Notes under the pieces: generated by a model
Seen by the model: only the letters and a program-made list of their open reading frames with translations
Told to the model about the DNA's origin: nothing
The model's database searches: none
NCBI GenBank assembly: GCA_031272545.1
Contig: JAISTP010000024.1
Span: forward strand, 1-64,000
Length of the DNA stretch: 64,000 nucleotides
From: Bacilli bacterium
Lineage (GTDB): Bacteria > Bacillota_I > Bacilli_A > JAJDGJ01
Reading direction: 5' to 3'
Position numbers and translations under genes: made by a program
Shown here: one piece after another, positions 19,868 through 30,034 of the stretch
How the letters are laid out: every line of letters begins with the position of its first letter
Position numbering within the stretch: position 1 is the stretch's first letter

Positions 19868-20182
19868 TTATTCTAATACGCTACCTGATTTTTTTGTAAC
19901 TCTAACTTTCTTTCCATCTCTAAATTCTACCCCAACACGAGTAGGTTTTTTAGTTTTTGGATCTACTAGCATTACATTTGAAATATGAATGCTTCCTTCA
20001 ATAGTTTGAATTCCACCATCAGGATTTGCTTGTGAAGGACGCAAATGTTTAGTAATCATGTTTACTCCTTCAACAACAACGCGATTCTTATCTTTTAATA
20101 CTTTTAATACTTTACCTTGTTTTCCTTTATTATCTTTTTTACCAGCAATAACCTCAACAAGATCTCCTGTTTTAATTCGCAT
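19868..20182 (-). CDS. rplX: 50S ribosomal protein L24
   Basis: L24 initiates large-subunit assembly. The 104-residue KOW-domain protein begins [20 protein letters not shown] and has the conserved GKVLKV and [14 protein letters not shown] segments. Confidence 0.98.
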   Translation of the reverse strand: MRIKTGDLVEVIAGKKDNKGKQGKVLKVLKDKNRVVVEGVNMITKHLRPSQANPDGGIQTIEGSIHISNVMLVDPKTKKPTRVGVEFRDGKKVRVTKKSGSVLE

Positions 20183-20205
20183 TAGTTATCCTCCTATTTT
20201 TTGAT

Positions 20206-20574
20206 TTACAGCACTTCTGGAGCTAATGATACAATTTTCATAAAACCTTTATCTCTTAACTCACGAGCCACTGGACCAAAAATACGTGTTCCTTGTGGAC
20301 TATTATCGTCTTTAATAATAACTGCTGCATTTTCATCGAACTTAATGTATGTTCCATCTTGACGACGAACACCAGTTTTAGTGCGAACGACTACAGCTTT
20401 AACAACATCACCTTTTTTAACCATTCCACCAGGTGCTGCATGTTTAACAGTACAAACGATAATATCACCAATATTTGAATATCTTTTAACTGATCCACCA
20501 AGACTTCTAATAACTAGAACTTCTTTTGCACCAGTATTATCAGCTACTTTTAATCTTGATTCGTTTTGAACCAT
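20206..20574 (-). CDS. rplN: 50S ribosomal protein L14
   Basis: L14 is at the subunit interface. The 122-residue protein is nearly canonical: [20 protein letters not shown], and [20 protein letters not shown] at the C-terminus. Confidence 0.98.
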   Translation of the reverse strand: MVQNESRLKVADNTGAKEVLVIRSLGGSVKRYSNIGDIIVCTVKHAAPGGMVKKGDVVKAVVVRTKTGVRRQDGTYIKFDENAAVIIKDDNSPQGTRIFGPVARELRDKGFMKIVSLAPEVL

Positions 20575-20604
20575 TTTTGGCTCCTCCTTCCAGTATTATC
20601 TTTT

Positions 20605-20865
20605 TTAAATAATAACTGCTTTCTTGTTTACTTTAACTAATCTAAAATGAACTGTTTTTGATAATGGTCTTGTTTCCATTATTGTAACTGTATCACCCAT
20701 TTTAGCTTCATTGTTTGCATCATGTGCTTTATATTTTTTTGAATATTTAACACGTTTAGAATATAGAGGATGCTTTTTATATGTTTCAACAAGAACTGTA
20801 ATTGTTTTATCCATTTTATCTGATACGACACGACCAGTTAATGTTCTACGGCTATTTCTTTCCAT
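20605..20865 (-). CDS. rpsQ: 30S ribosomal protein S17
   Basis: The 86-residue OB-fold protein contains [20 protein letters not shown] and [14 protein letters not shown]. It is part of the rplP-rpmC-rpsQ-rplN order. Confidence 0.98.
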   Translation of the reverse strand: MERNSRRTLTGRVVSDKMDKTITVLVETYKKHPLYSKRVKYSKKYKAHDANNEAKMGDTVTIMETRPLSKTVHFRLVKVNKKAVII

Positions 20866-20880
20866 AATTGTTATATCCTC

Positions 20881-21075
20881 CTATTCCATCATTTCTTTTT
20901 CAGTAATAACTGTTTTGATACGTGCAATTGTTTTCTTAATTGCTTTTAATTGACCATGTTGTTCTAATTGACCAGTTGCTTGTTGGAATCTTAAATCAAA
21001 TAATTCTTTTTTAAGTTCAACTACTTGTTCATTTAATTCAGCAATTGATTTTTCTCTAATTTCTTCTATTCTCAT
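20881..21075 (-). CDS. rpmC: 50S ribosomal protein L29
   Basis: The 64-residue helical hairpin protein has the family pattern [19 protein letters not shown] and [13 protein letters not shown]29 lies near the peptide exit and helps to bind trigger factor and SRP. Confidence 0.98.
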   Translation of the reverse strand: MRIEEIREKSIAELNEQVVELKKELFDLRFQQATGQLEQHGQLKAIKKTIARIKTVITEKEMME

Positions 21076-21077
21076 TA

Positions 21078-21491
21078 CTATTCCTCTCCTTTTACTACAA
21101 ACTTAGTCTTTACAGGAAGTTTGTGAGCTGCAAGACGTAAAGCTTCACGCGCTACTTCTTCACTAACTCCATCAATTTCAAACATGATCTTACCTTTTTT
21201 TACTACTGCAACCCATCCATCTGGTGCTCCTTTACCTGAACCCATACGAACTTCTAGTGGTTTAGCAGTTTTTGCTAGGTGAGGGAAAATTCTAATCCAT
21301 ACTTTACCGAAACGTTTCATATAACGAGTCATGGCAATACGAGCAGCTTCAATTTGACGGTTAGTAATCCAAGCTCCTGATTGAGCTTGTAAACCATATT
21401 TACCGAAAGCTACAGTTGTTCCACCTTTAGCTTTACCTTCGTAGCTAACACGATGTGGACGACGATATTTAGTTCTTTTTGGCATCAACAT
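21078..21491 (-). CDS. rplP: 50S ribosomal protein L16
   Basis: L16 shapes the A-site tRNA pocket. The 137-residue protein begins [20 protein letters not shown]. The ATG at 21491 is kept because its spacing to the GGAG upstream is better than that of the internal ATG at 21485, and because the MLxPKR start matches Bacillus L16. Confidence 0.97.
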   Translation of the reverse strand: MLMPKRTKYRRPHRVSYEGKAKGGTTVAFGKYGLQAQSGAWITNRQIEAARIAMTRYMKRFGKVWIRIFPHLAKTAKPLEVRMGSGKGAPDGWVAVVKKGKIMFEIDGVSEEVAREALRLAAHKLPVKTKFVVKGEE

Positions 21492-21493
21492 GA

Positions 21494-22222
21494 TTATTTA
21501 CTCTCCTCTACTTGGGCAGCTTCTTTTTTAGCTTCCCTAGGTTTACGTCCACGACGAGGTTGACGTTCCTTTTCTTCTAAATTTACAGTTCTTTTCCCTA
21601 ATACTTCACCTTTGTATACCCAAACTTTAACACCTAATAAACCATAAGTAGTTAATGCTTCGGCAGTTGCATAATCGATATCAGCTCTTAATGTATGTAA
21701 AGGTACATTTCCTTCTGAATATCCTTCTTCACGTGCCATTTCAGCTCCACCTAAACGACCTGACACTAATGTTTTAACTCCTTTAGCTCCAGCACGCATA
21801 GCTCTTTGAATAGCTCTTTTTTGTACTGTTCTAAATGAAGCACGATTTTCTAATTGTTCAGCAATTGATTGAGCCAACAATTGAGCATCTAAATCTGGAT
21901 TCTTAACTTCAACAACATTGATGTTAATTTTCTTTCCTTTAAATTTACGTGCTAATTTATTTTTTAAAGCTTCGATTCCTTCTCCACCTTTACCGATAAC
22001 CACACCTGGTTTACCAGTATGAACAAATAAATCAATACGATCTTTAATACGTTCAATTTCGATTTTTGAAAGAGCCGCATCTTTTAATTCTTTTCTCATA
22101 AAGTCACGAATTTTGATATCTTCATTTAAGAAATCAGCATATTCTTTATCTGCATACCATTTAGAATCCCAATCCTTAATGATACCAACTCGTAACCCAA
22201 TTGGATTTACTTTTTGTCCCAT
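21494..22222 (-). CDS. rpsC: 30S ribosomal protein S3
   Basis: S3 forms part of the mRNA entry channel and has helicase activity there. The 242-residue protein starts [20 protein letters not shown], has the KH domain [20 protein letters not shown], and ends in a basic then acidic tail. Confidence 0.98.
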   Translation of the reverse strand: MGQKVNPIGLRVGIIKDWDSKWYADKEYADFLNEDIKIRDFMRKELKDAALSKIEIERIKDRIDLFVHTGKPGVVIGKGGEGIEALKNKLARKFKGKKININVVEVKNPDLDAQLLAQSIAEQLENRASFRTVQKRAIQRAMRAGAKGVKTLVSGRLGGAEMAREEGYSEGNVPLHTLRADIDYATAEALTTYGLLGVKVWVYKGEVLGKRTVNLEEKERQPRRGRKPREAKKEAAQVEESK

Positions 22223-22237
22223 ATTCTGATCTCCTTT

Positions 22238-22606
22238 CTATTCAGTAACTTCTTCATTTGCTTCTTGTGAAGCAACTTTTTCACCAATGACAACACTAAT
22301 ATGAGATGTTCTCTTCAATATTTTTGCTGACACACCTTTTGATACTGGACGAAATCTCTTCATTGTAGGTCCTTCATTTACCATGATTTCTTTTACATAT
22401 AAAGTTTCTTCATCCATCATATGATTATTAATTGCATTAGCCACAGCTGATCTTAATACTTTTTCAACTAATGGGCTAGCTGCTTTATTTTTGTTTGCTA
22501 ATATTACCATTGCATCGATAACACTCTTACCTCTGACTAAGTCAGCTACTAAACGAGCTTTGCGAGGAGCAATACGTAAGTTTTTAGCAATTGCTTTTGC
22601 TTCCAT
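22238..22606 (-). CDS. rplV: 50S ribosomal protein L22
   Basis: The 122-residue protein reaches with its beta-hairpin into the exit tunnel. The segments IAPRKARLVADLVRGKSV and GPTMKRFRPVSKGVSAKILK are typical. Confidence 0.98.
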   Translation of the reverse strand: MEAKAIAKNLRIAPRKARLVADLVRGKSVIDAMVILANKNKAASPLVEKVLRSAVANAINNHMMDEETLYVKEIMVNEGPTMKRFRPVSKGVSAKILKRTSHISVVIGEKVASQEANEEVTE

Positions 22607-22620
22607 TAAATTGTCCTCCT

Positions 22621-22902
22621 CTATTTCTTCTTAGCTTTCTTTTCGTCATAATCATGTCCCTTATAGGTTCTTGTAGGTGCGAATTCACCTAATTTATGAC
22701 CTACCATGTCTTCAGTAACATATACAGGCACATGAACTCTTCCGTTATACACTGCAAAAGTATGTTCAATAAATTCAGGGAATATTGTTGATCTTCTAGA
22801 CCAAGTCTTAATTACACTCTTTTTACCGCTAGCTTCAACTTCAGCGACTTTTTTAAGTAAATAACCATCAACAAATGGTCCCTTTTTAATACTACGAGCC
22901 AT
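22621..22902 (-). CDS. rpsS: 30S ribosomal protein S19
   Basis: S19 forms a head complex with S13. The 93-residue protein has [19 protein letters not shown] and [20 protein letters not shown], followed by [15 protein letters not shown]. Confidence 0.98.
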   Translation of the reverse strand: MARSIKKGPFVDGYLLKKVAEVEASGKKSVIKTWSRRSTIFPEFIEHTFAVYNGRVHVPVYVTEDMVGHKLGEFAPTRTYKGHDYDEKKAKKK

Positions 22903-22920
22903 TACTTTTCCTCCTTAGAT

Positions 22921-23760
22921 CTACTTTTGTTTTCTACGTCTTACGATTAATTTACCAGAAGCTTTTTTGCGATTTCTAGTTTTTAATCCAAGAGCAGGTT
23001 TACCCCAAGGTGTAACTGGAGCTTTACGTCCAATTGGAGCACGTCCTTCTCCACCACCATGTGGATGATCATTAGGGTTCATAACAGATCCACGAACAGT
23101 AGGCTTAACTCCTAACCAGCGAGTTCTCCCTGCTTTACCAACATTTACTAATGAATGATCACTATTTCCAACTTCACCAATTGTGGCGCGACAAGTATTT
23201 AATACTTTTCTAACTTCACCTGAACTTAATCTAAGTGTTGTATACTTTTCATCTTCATTACCTAAAACTTGTACGCTTGCACCAGCTGAACGAGCAATTT
23301 GTCCACCTTTACCTGGTTGTAATTCAATATTATGAATTAATGTACCATCAGGAATGTTTTTAAGTTGTAAAGCATTTCCTATTTTAATGTCAACACTATC
23401 TCCAGATTCAATTTTCATTCCAACCTTTAATCCTTTTGGAGCAATAATATATCTCTTTTCTCCATCAACATAATTAATTAAAGCGATGTTTGCTGAACGA
23501 TTTGGATCATATTCGATAGTTGCTACATTTCCAATAATAGCATCTTTGTTTCTTTTGAAATCAATGATACGATATTGTCTTTTATGTCCTCCACCACGAT
23601 GACGAACAGTAATTTTACCAGAATTGTTTCTTCCACCTTTTTTATTTAAAGGAGCTAATAACGATCTTTCTGGCTTATTAGTAGTAATGTCTTCATTAAA
23701 AACTAATACTGACATACCACGACGACCATTTGTGGTTGATTTATATTTCTTTATTGCCAT
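22921..23760 (-). CDS. rplB: 50S ribosomal protein L2
   Basis: L2 is needed for subunit joining and the peptidyl transferase centre. The 279-residue protein carries [19 protein letters not shown], the essential-His region [20 protein letters not shown] and the basic end. It lies between rplW and rpsS. Confidence 0.98.
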   Translation of the reverse strand: MAIKKYKSTTNGRRGMSVLVFNEDITTNKPERSLLAPLNKKGGRNNSGKITVRHRGGGHKRQYRIIDFKRNKDAIIGNVATIEYDPNRSANIALINYVDGEKRYIIAPKGLKVGMKIESGDSVDIKIGNALQLKNIPDGTLIHNIELQPGKGGQIARSAGASVQVLGNEDEKYTTLRLSSGEVRKVLNTCRATIGEVGNSDHSLVNVGKAGRTRWLGVKPTVRGSVMNPNDHPHGGGEGRAPIGRKAPVTPWGKPALGLKTRNRKKASGKLIVRRRKQK

Positions 23761-23778
23761 TCTCGTATACCTCCAATC

Positions 23779-24087
23779 CTACTCAGCTTCCATATTATAG
23801 ATATTTACATCTGTATTTGAACTTAATTTAATAATTGCTTTCTTTTTCTTACCAATCTTTCCTACAAAACGTCCACGTCTTACAGTTCTTGGTTTACTAA
23901 CAATAATATTTACTTTCTCTACTTTTGTACCTGGAAAGGCAATCTCAAAAGCACGCTTAACTTCATCTCTTGATGCTCTAACATCAACTTCAATTGTAAC
24001 TTTATGTTGTTCTTGGTACATCTTTAAAGTATTTTCTGTTAATACAGGTTTCTTTAAAATTTCATAATGTTTAATTTGTTCTGCCAT
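23779..24087 (-). CDS. rplW: 50S ribosomal protein L23
   Basis: L23 is at the tunnel exit and is the docking site for trigger factor and SRP. The 102-residue protein contains ILKKPVLTENTLKMYQEQ and FPGTKVEKVNIIVSKP. Its ATG overlaps the rplD stop by one base (TAATG). Confidence 0.97.
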   Translation of the reverse strand: MAEQIKHYEILKKPVLTENTLKMYQEQHKVTIEVDVRASRDEVKRAFEIAFPGTKVEKVNIIVSKPRTVRRGRFVGKIGKKKKAIIKLSSNTDVNIYNMEAE

Positions 24088-24719
24088 TATGCTAATACCT
24101 CCTCAACAATTTTAATTGCTTCTTCTGTCATTAATACATTGTCATAATGTAATAAATCTTCAACATTGATTGAAGCACAATCAGCAACTTTAACTTTAGC
24201 AACATTTCTACCTGACAAGAAAACATTATCTGTTTCACTATCTGGTGCAACTACCACTAATGTTTTACCTTCTACTTCAAATGCTTTAAGAAAAGCAATA
24301 AAATCTTTTGTTTTTGGTTCATTAAAACTTAATTTATCTAAAGCAAAGAATTTTTTATCACGACAAACAACACTATACGCTGATTTCATTGCTAATCTTC
24401 TTACTTTCTTATTCATTTTAAGTTTATAGTTCTTTTCAGGAGTAGGACCAAACACAACTCCTCCACCACGCCATTGTGGTGCTCTAATTGAACCTTGTCT
24501 TGCACGACCTGAACCTTTTTGACGCCATGGTTTCTTTCCTCCACCTCTAACATCAGAACGACCTTTTGTTGAGTGTGTTCCTTGTCTTTGTGAAGCACGA
24601 TATACTAATACTGCATCAAACATAGCTTGATTATTAGGTTCAATCGCAAAAATTTCATCTTTAAGATCAAGGCTACCAACTTTTTTAGCTTCTTGAGAAT
24701 ACAAATCTATTTTCGCCAT
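24087..24719 (-). CDS. rplD: 50S ribosomal protein L4
   Basis: L4 lines the exit tunnel. The 210-residue protein has the tunnel loop RQGTHSTKGRSDVRGGGKKP and GSGRARQGSIRAPQWRGG. In gamma-proteobacteria L4 also represses its own operon through the S10 leader; whether that happens here is not known, although the leader at 25822-25925 looks structured. Confidence 0.98.
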   Translation of the reverse strand: MAKIDLYSQEAKKVGSLDLKDEIFAIEPNNQAMFDAVLVYRASQRQGTHSTKGRSDVRGGGKKPWRQKGSGRARQGSIRAPQWRGGGVVFGPTPEKNYKLKMNKKVRRLAMKSAYSVVCRDKKFFALDKLSFNEPKTKDFIAFLKAFEVEGKTLVVVAPDSETDNVFLSGRNVAKVKVADCASINVEDLLHYDNVLMTEEAIKIVEEVLA

Positions 24720-24721
24720 GA

Positions 24722-25492
24722 TTAAACCTCCTTGCTTTCAGTTGTTTCTTCAACCACTACATCAGCAGCAACTTCTTCAACAACTTCTTCTTCTACAGTT
24801 TCAACAACTGGATTTAAATCAACTAATTCAAATTCGCCTTTTTTCTTATTAGAAGCTTTAATTCCATCTTTAATCATAACTAATCCTTTTTTAGGACCTG
24901 GTACATTACCTTTGATTAATAGTAAATTATTTTCAGCATCTACTTCTACAATAACTAAATTTTGAACAGTTGTTCTTTTAACACCCATGTGCCCAGCTAA
25001 TTTCTTACCTGGGAAAACACGATTAGCTGTAATAGCTCCCATTGATCCAGGACGTCTGTGATATCTAGAACCATGAGCCATTGGTCCACGAGATTGACCA
25101 TGACGCTTAATAGCACCTTGGTAACCTTTACCTTTGCTTGTTCCTGTTACATCAACAATATCTCCTGCTGTGAAGATATCAACTTTAACCTCTGAACCTA
25201 CTTCATAAGTTGACATCTCTTCAGACTTAAACTCTCTTACGAAGCGCTTAGGGTTAGTGTTTGCTTTGTCAAAATGACCTTTTTCTGGCTTGTTATAACC
25301 ATTTCCGTATTTAGGATTACGCTCTTTTTTATCTTCTAAACCTAATTGTGTCGCAACATAACCATCATTTTCTAATGATTTTTGTTGAGTAACGATGTTA
25401 GGTTCACATTCAACAACTGTTACTGGAACTAAATGCCCATCAGTAGTGAATACTTGCGTCATACCTAATTTACGACCTAAGATTCCTTTCAT
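24722..25492 (-). CDS. rplC: 50S ribosomal protein L3 with acidic C-terminal tail
   Basis: L3 is a primary assembly protein near the peptidyl transferase centre. It has [19 protein letters not shown] and [19 protein letters not shown]. At 256 residues it is longer than the usual 205-215; the extra C-terminal 40 residues are rich in Glu and Val ([17 protein letters not shown]). Confidence 0.97.
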   Translation of the reverse strand: MKGILGRKLGMTQVFTTDGHLVPVTVVECEPNIVTQQKSLENDGYVATQLGLEDKKERNPKYGNGYNKPEKGHFDKANTNPKRFVREFKSEEMSTYEVGSEVKVDIFTAGDIVDVTGTSKGKGYQGAIKRHGQSRGPMAHGSRYHRRPGSMGAITANRVFPGKKLAGHMGVKRTTVQNLVIVEVDAENNLLLIKGNVPGPKKGLVMIKDGIKASNKKKGEFELVDLNPVVETVEEEVVEEVAADVVVEETTESKEV

Positions 25493-25512
25493 TCTGTTTC
25501 CTCCTACAAATT

Positions 25513-25821
25513 TTAAAGCTTAATTTCAATATCAACACCACTAGGTAAATCTAGTCTTGTTAAAACTTCAGTAGTTTTAGCAGTTGGGTTAACGATATCA
25601 ATTAATCTTTTATGTGTTCTCATTTCGAATTGTTCACGACTATCTTTGTATTTGTGAACCGCTCTAATGACTGTGTAGACTTGCTTTTCAGTTGGTAGTG
25701 GAATAGGTCCAACTACCTTAGCTCCTGATTTTTTTGCAGCATCTACAATTTTTTGAACTGAAGCATCAAGAATATGATGATCATATGCTTTTAACTTAAT
25801 TCTAATTTTTTGATCTGCCAT
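25513..25821 (-). CDS. rpsJ: 30S ribosomal protein S10
   Basis: S10 (NusE) also takes part in transcription antitermination. The 102-residue protein begins [20 protein letters not shown] and has [17 protein letters not shown]. The ATG at 25821 is chosen because AGGAGG lies 8 bases upstream. It is the first gene of the superoperon. Confidence 0.98.
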   Translation of the reverse strand: MADQKIRIKLKAYDHHILDASVQKIVDAAKKSGAKVVGPIPLPTEKQVYTVIRAVHKYKDSREQFEMRTHKRLIDIVNPTAKTTEVLTRLDLPSGVDIEIKL

Positions 25822-25925
25822 TTGCACATCCTCCTTCGTTAATATCTCGTATTAACTAGCTCAACGCGAATTACTTGACAACGCTTTTTGGCGTTCCAAC
25901 AACCTCGCGCATCAACGCTCGTTAC
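25822..25925 (-). promoter_or_regulatory. Structured 5' leader of the S10 operon
   Basis: The roughly 100-base untranslated leader is much richer in G and C than the surrounding intergenic DNA. It can form a small hairpin (AACGC/GCGTT, 25880-25895) and an enclosing pairing of CGCGA (25865-25869) with TCGCG (25905-25909). TCAACGC also occurs twice. This could be an autoregulatory leader; I cannot assign it to a known class. Confidence 0.45.
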
Positions 25926-25931
25926 TGATTA

Positions 25932-25961
25932 ATTATATCAAAAACATATAATAGAATGCAA
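25932..25961 (-). promoter_or_regulatory. Promoter of the S10-spc-alpha superoperon
   Basis: On the minus strand TTGCAT (25956-25961) and TATAAT (25932-25937) are 18 bp apart. Transcription would start near 25925. No other strong promoter was noticed inside the cluster, where genes are nearly contiguous. Confidence 0.7.
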
Positions 25962-26000
25962 GCTAATTAACAAAAAAATATCTATCATAATTAATTTATA

Positions 26001-26047
26001 AAAAACATACATCTTAAAAAAAAGATATTTTTAAGATGTATGTTTTT
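26001..26047 (-). terminator. Terminator of the membrane-protein gene at 26.1-26.9 kb
   Basis: A long stem (AAAAACATACATCTTAAAAA with its complement 26029-26047) lies just upstream of the S10 promoter and ends the preceding minus-strand gene. Confidence 0.75.
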
Positions 26048-26070
26048 ATTATTTAATTAATTTTGTTTTA

Positions 26071-26940
26071 TTATTCTAAGTAATCAATATAATCATTGAT
26101 AACCTTACCATTTTCAACAGAAAGGATTGTATCATAACTATCTGGATCAATAATTTTAATATGAATATTAGCATTATATTCTTTATTTAAATCTGAACTA
26201 TATTTTACTAACTTATCACTCATTCTATTCCAATCATCTCTACATTCACTTGTATTTGCTTCAAAACAACTAAAATCATCACTATATTTAGTTTTGTTTT
26301 TATCTATATATTTTGGAATAAGATAAATAAAATAAGTATCGCTATAATCACTGTATGAGACACTTATACTTGCCGTATTATTAAAGTCCTTTTTAAACAT
26401 ACTATCTATTTCAGATGCTTCAGGATTATTATAACTAACCTCATTATCGTTACTTTCACTATTATTACTGTCATTTCCTTTTTTATCAAAGATACTAACT
26501 ATATTATCTTTAATATCATTAATATTGAATCCTGTTTTTTCTAATGTCGGAATAATAATCTTTGCTGTAATTACCAATAAAACACCAATAATAGTAATAA
26601 TAGTTTTAACATTACTTTTCATTTGTTTATTTTGAGGATAATTATTATTTTTGTCTATATCATTCATATCACTACCACTATTTTGAACAGAAATGGTATT
26701 ATCAAATTTATCTTCACGAACAAATTGTTTAACATCTTTTACAAAATTAAAATCTTTATATTTTTGTTTACTAATGCTATCTTTCTTTTTATTCAATGAA
26801 CTATTGTTATCTACTCTTTTATAAACATGATTTTTATTATTATGAATTTCTTTTTTATTATATTCATATTTTTGTTGTTCATTTAACTCTTCTTCATTAA
26901 ATGCATCAACAATATTATTTAATAAACTATTATCTTTCAC
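26071..26940 (-). CDS. Single-pass membrane protein of unknown function
   Basis: The 289-residue protein has a polar, Asn/Lys-rich N-terminal part of about 110 residues predicted to be cytoplasmic, one membrane helix (about 112-130, VKTIITIIGVLLVITAKIII) and an extracellular domain with a pair of cysteines (FSCFEANTSECRDD) that may form a disulfide. It starts with GTG; GGAG lies 8 bases upstream. I recognise no family. It is transcribed toward the S10 promoter but separated from it by a terminator. Confidence 0.7.
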   Translation of the reverse strand: MKDNSLLNNIVDAFNEEELNEQQKYEYNKKEIHNNKNHVYKRVDNNSSLNKKKDSISKQKYKDFNFVKDVKQFVREDKFDNTISVQNSGSDMNDIDKNNNYPQNKQMKSNVKTIITIIGVLLVITAKIIIPTLEKTGFNINDIKDNIVSIFDKKGNDSNNSESNDNEVSYNNPEASEIDSMFKKDFNNTASISVSYSDYSDTYFIYLIPKYIDKNKTKYSDDFSCFEANTSECRDDWNRMSDKLVKYSSDLNKEYNANIHIKIIDPDSYDTILSVENGKVINDYIDYLE

Positions 26941-27015
26941 TTAATCATCTCCACTATTTCATTTATATTATCATTATTTTTACTTTTGATAAATACTTAT
27001 ACTAAAATAGACATT

Positions 27016-27053
27016 AAAAAAAGCTCTCCAATTTAAGTTATGGAGAGCTTTTT
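27016..27053 (-). terminator. Terminator of the acyl-CoA dehydrogenase/ETF operon
   Basis: A 13-bp perfect stem (AAAAAGCTCTCCA / TGGAGAGCTTTTT) with a T-run on the minus strand follows the etfA stop codon. Confidence 0.85.
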
Positions 27054-27064
27054 AATAATAATTA

Positions 27065-28084
27065 TTATTTTTTTATATTTTTTAATTCGCTAGTTAGTTC
27101 TGGTAAAACAGTAAATAAATCACCAACAATACCAATATGTGCTACATCAAAGATAGGTGCATACTTATCTTTATTTATCGCAATAATTAAATCTGCTTTA
27201 TCCATACCAGCAACATGTTGTACAGCTCCTGAAATACCACAAGCGATATAAACTAAAGGTCTAACTGTTTTTCCTGTTTGTCCAACTTGTTTAGCTTTTT
27301 CAATCCATCCAGCATCAACAGCTGCACGAGAACCTGATACAACAGCATCTAATTCTTTAGCACATTCTTCTAAAACTTTAAACCCTTCTGGTCCACCAAC
27401 ACCACGACCACCTGATACTAAAATATCAGCTTTTGTAATATCAATACCTTCCGCTATTCTTTGAACAATATCTAAGATTTCATAATTAACATCTGCATCA
27501 CTTAATTCAACATCAAAATTAATTACTTCACCTTTTCTATTAGTATCTGGTTGATTTTTTTCTAAAACACCCGGTCTAATAGTTGCTGTTTGAGGACGAA
27601 AATCAGGACAAATAATTGTACCAAATAAGTTACCACCAAAAGCAGGACGAGTAACCCATAATAATTTATTTCCTTCTTTTTCAGGATCAACTTGGATTAA
27701 AGTAGCATCAGCTGTTAATCCAGTTTTGATACGGGCTGCTACACGAGGACCTAAATCTCTTCCTAATGATGTTGCACCGATGAATAATCCATCAGGTTTA
27801 AATTCTTCAATAATTTGAGCCATACATTTAGTATATGGTTCTGGAACATAAGTTTTTAAATGAACATCATCAACAACAATAACTTTATCACATCCATAAG
27901 CAATGGCTTCTTGCGCTAAATCTTTTATATCACTACCTAAAAGAATACCAACAACTTTATATCCATCAGTTTCTTTTACTAATTTTGTTGCTTCACCAAT
28001 TAGTTCTAAAGCAACATCCATTATTTTTCCATCTCTTTGTTCTACAAAAACAAAGTAATCTTTTGCTTCTTCTATTTTATACAT
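27065..28084 (-). CDS. etfA: Electron transfer flavoprotein alpha subunit
   Basis: EtfA binds the main FAD of the EtfAB heterodimer. The 339-residue protein has the C-terminal FAD domain with VSGGRGVGGPEGFKVLEE, GSRAAVDAGWIEKAKQVGQT and YIACGISGAVQHVAGM. Together with etfB and the acyl-CoA dehydrogenase upstream it probably forms a Bcd-EtfAB complex; in anaerobes this reduces crotonyl-CoA with NADH, often coupled to ferredoxin reduction. The coupling is inferred from context only. Confidence 0.95.
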   Translation of the reverse strand: MYKIEEAKDYFVFVEQRDGKIMDVALELIGEATKLVKETDGYKVVGILLGSDIKDLAQEAIAYGCDKVIVVDDVHLKTYVPEPYTKCMAQIIEEFKPDGLFIGATSLGRDLGPRVAARIKTGLTADATLIQVDPEKEGNKLLWVTRPAFGGNLFGTIICPDFRPQTATIRPGVLEKNQPDTNRKGEVINFDVELSDADVNYEILDIVQRIAEGIDITKADILVSGGRGVGGPEGFKVLEECAKELDAVVSGSRAAVDAGWIEKAKQVGQTGKTVRPLVYIACGISGAVQHVAGMDKADLIIAINKDKYAPIFDVAHIGIVGDLFTVLPELTSELKNIKK

Positions 28085-28096
28085 TAATGTTGCCTC

Positions 28097-28879
28097 CTAT
28101 ACTAAATTTCTCTTATGTAACTCATCTACTATTAAATGAGCTGCTTCTTTTGGGCTACCTTCAAACAAATCAGCTTTTTTACTAGCTTCTTTAGTAAAAG
28201 TTTTTCTAACTTTTGTAGGTGAACCAGCTAATCCAATATTAGAGGGATCAACAACAATATCATCTAAATTCCATTTAATAATATCATGATCATATGCATC
28301 TACAATACCATAAGTACTCATATAACGAGGTTTATTCATTTCAGTTAAAGTTGTTAATAAACAAGGTGTTTCAACCTTAACTAAGTGATAACTATCTTCA
28401 AATTGACGATGAACAATTAAATAATCATCATGAACTTCTTCAATTTTTTCAACATAAGTTACATGAGGAATTTTTAATTTTTCAGCAGTTTGTGGTCCTA
28501 CTTGAGCAGTATCCCCATCAATAGCTTGTCTTCCTGCAATGATAATATCATAATCTACCTTTTCAAGAACACCTGCTAAAGTACTTGATGTTGCCCAAGT
28601 ATCAGCTCCAGCAAAACGACCATCACTTACTAAAATAGCTTCATCAGCACCCATAGCAATTGCTTCTTTAAGCATAATTTCTGCTTGTGGTGGACCCATT
28701 GTTATAACGGTAACTTTGGCATTATTAACATCTTTTATTTTTAAAGCTTCTTCTAATCCAGCACGATCATCTGGATTCATAATACTTTTTACACCATCTC
28801 TAATTAAAGTTCCTGTTTCAAAATTAATTTTAATTTCAGTAGTATCAGGAACTTGTTTTAATAAACAAACAATATTCAT
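28097..28879 (-). CDS. etfB: Electron transfer flavoprotein beta subunit
   Basis: The 260-residue protein begins MNIVCLLKQVPDTTEIKINF and shows GADEAILVSD, IIAGRQAIDGDTAQVGPQTA and LTTLTEMNKPRYMS. The DGDTAQVGPQ region is the nucleotide-binding motif; bifurcating ETFs bind FAD at this position. It lies 12 bases before etfA. Confidence 0.95.
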   Translation of the reverse strand: MNIVCLLKQVPDTTEIKINFETGTLIRDGVKSIMNPDDRAGLEEALKIKDVNNAKVTVITMGPPQAEIMLKEAIAMGADEAILVSDGRFAGADTWATSSTLAGVLEKVDYDIIIAGRQAIDGDTAQVGPQTAEKLKIPHVTYVEKIEEVHDDYLIVHRQFEDSYHLVKVETPCLLTTLTEMNKPRYMSTYGIVDAYDHDIIKWNLDDIVVDPSNIGLAGSPTKVRKTFTKEASKKADLFEGSPKEAAHLIVDELHKRNLV

Positions 28880-28893
28880 TTCTTTTTTCCTCC

Positions 28894-30033
28894 CTACTTC
28901 AACATAGCCGCTGAGACTACCATTCTTTGTACTTCACTTGTACCTTCATAGATTTCTGTAATCTTAGCATCTCTCATCATTCTCTCAACAGGATACTCTC
29001 TAGTATATCCATAACCACCAAATAATTGGACCGCCTTAGTTGTGACTTCCATAGCTGTTTCAGAAGCAAATAATTTAGCCATTGCGGCTTCTTTTGAATA
29101 AGGTAATCCTTGTGATTTATTCCATGCAGCACGATATACTAATAAACGAGCAGCATCAACTTTAGTTTGCATATCAGCTAATTGGAATTGCGTATTTTGA
29201 AAAGCGGCAATTGGTCTTCCAAATTGTTTTCTTTCTTTGACATAAGTAATTGTTTCATCAATCGCACCTTGAGCAATTCCTAAAGCTTGAGCTGCAATTC
29301 CGATACGACCACCATCTAATGTTTTCATCGCAATTTTAAAACCTTCTCCTTCTTTACCTAGAAGGTTTTCTTTTGGAACACGACAATCTTTCATAATTAG
29401 TTCAGTAGTTGCACTACCTCTAATTCCAAGTTTTAATTCTTTTTTCCCAATACTAAAACCTGGTGTTGTTGCTTCAACAATAAAAGCTGAAATACCTTTA
29501 GTACCTTTAGACTTATCAGTCATAGCAATAATGATATAAGTATCAGCTTTACCACCATTAGTAATAAATATTTTAGAACCATTTAAAACATATTCATTAC
29601 CATCTAAAACGGCAAAAGTTTGTTGTCCTGAAGCATCAGTACCAGCATTAGGTTCAGTTAAACCAAAAGCACCAATTTTACTTCCATCAATTAATGGTCT
29701 TAAGTATTTTTGTTTTTGTTCTTCTGTACCAAACATATAAATTGGACTTGCACATAAAGAAGTATGAGCTGAAACAATAACACCTGTTGTCGCACAATAC
29801 TTTGAAAGTGTTTCAACACAAATAGCATATTCTAAATCAGTTGCTCCTGCTCCTCCATATTCTTTAGGAAAAGGAATGCCCATAAATCCATATTTTTGTA
29901 ATTTTTCAACTGTTTCTTCTGGAAATTTTTCTTCTTCATCTACTTCAGCAGCAATTGGTTTTACTTCTTCTTGAGCAAACTTCTCAAACAATTCAATAAA
30001 TAGTTCTTGTTTTTTTGTTAAACCAAATTCCAT
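28894..30033 (-). CDS. Acyl-CoA dehydrogenase, short-chain type (butyryl-CoA dehydrogenase-like)
   Basis: This 379-residue flavoenzyme has the length and motifs of Bcd: GGAGATDLEYAICVETLSKY, the FAD/substrate block AFGLTEPNAGTDASGQQTFA, the helix QLFGGYGYTREYPVERMMRD and the catalytic Glu in ITEIYEGTSEVQRM. It interconverts a saturated acyl-CoA and the trans-2-enoyl-CoA. Its place next to etfBA points to a role in butyrate-type fermentation or branched-chain acid metabolism. No thiolase, hydroxybutyryl-CoA dehydrogenase or crotonase lies in the window, so the exact substrate is open. Confidence 0.93.
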   Translation of the reverse strand: MEFGLTKKQELFIELFEKFAQEEVKPIAAEVDEEEKFPEETVEKLQKYGFMGIPFPKEYGGAGATDLEYAICVETLSKYCATTGVIVSAHTSLCASPIYMFGTEEQKQKYLRPLIDGSKIGAFGLTEPNAGTDASGQQTFAVLDGNEYVLNGSKIFITNGGKADTYIIIAMTDKSKGTKGISAFIVEATTPGFSIGKKELKLGIRGSATTELIMKDCRVPKENLLGKEGEGFKIAMKTLDGGRIGIAAQALGIAQGAIDETITYVKERKQFGRPIAAFQNTQFQLADMQTKVDAARLLVYRAAWNKSQGLPYSKEAAMAKLFASETAMEVTTKAVQLFGGYGYTREYPVERMMRDAKITEIYEGTSEVQRMVVSAAMLK

Positions 30034-30034
30034 T

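Noticed and set aside
11296-25827. Antisense reading frames of 60-90 codons opposite ribosomal genes
   Set aside because: They lack ribosome-binding sites and conserved sequence and lie wholly opposite strongly conserved genes.
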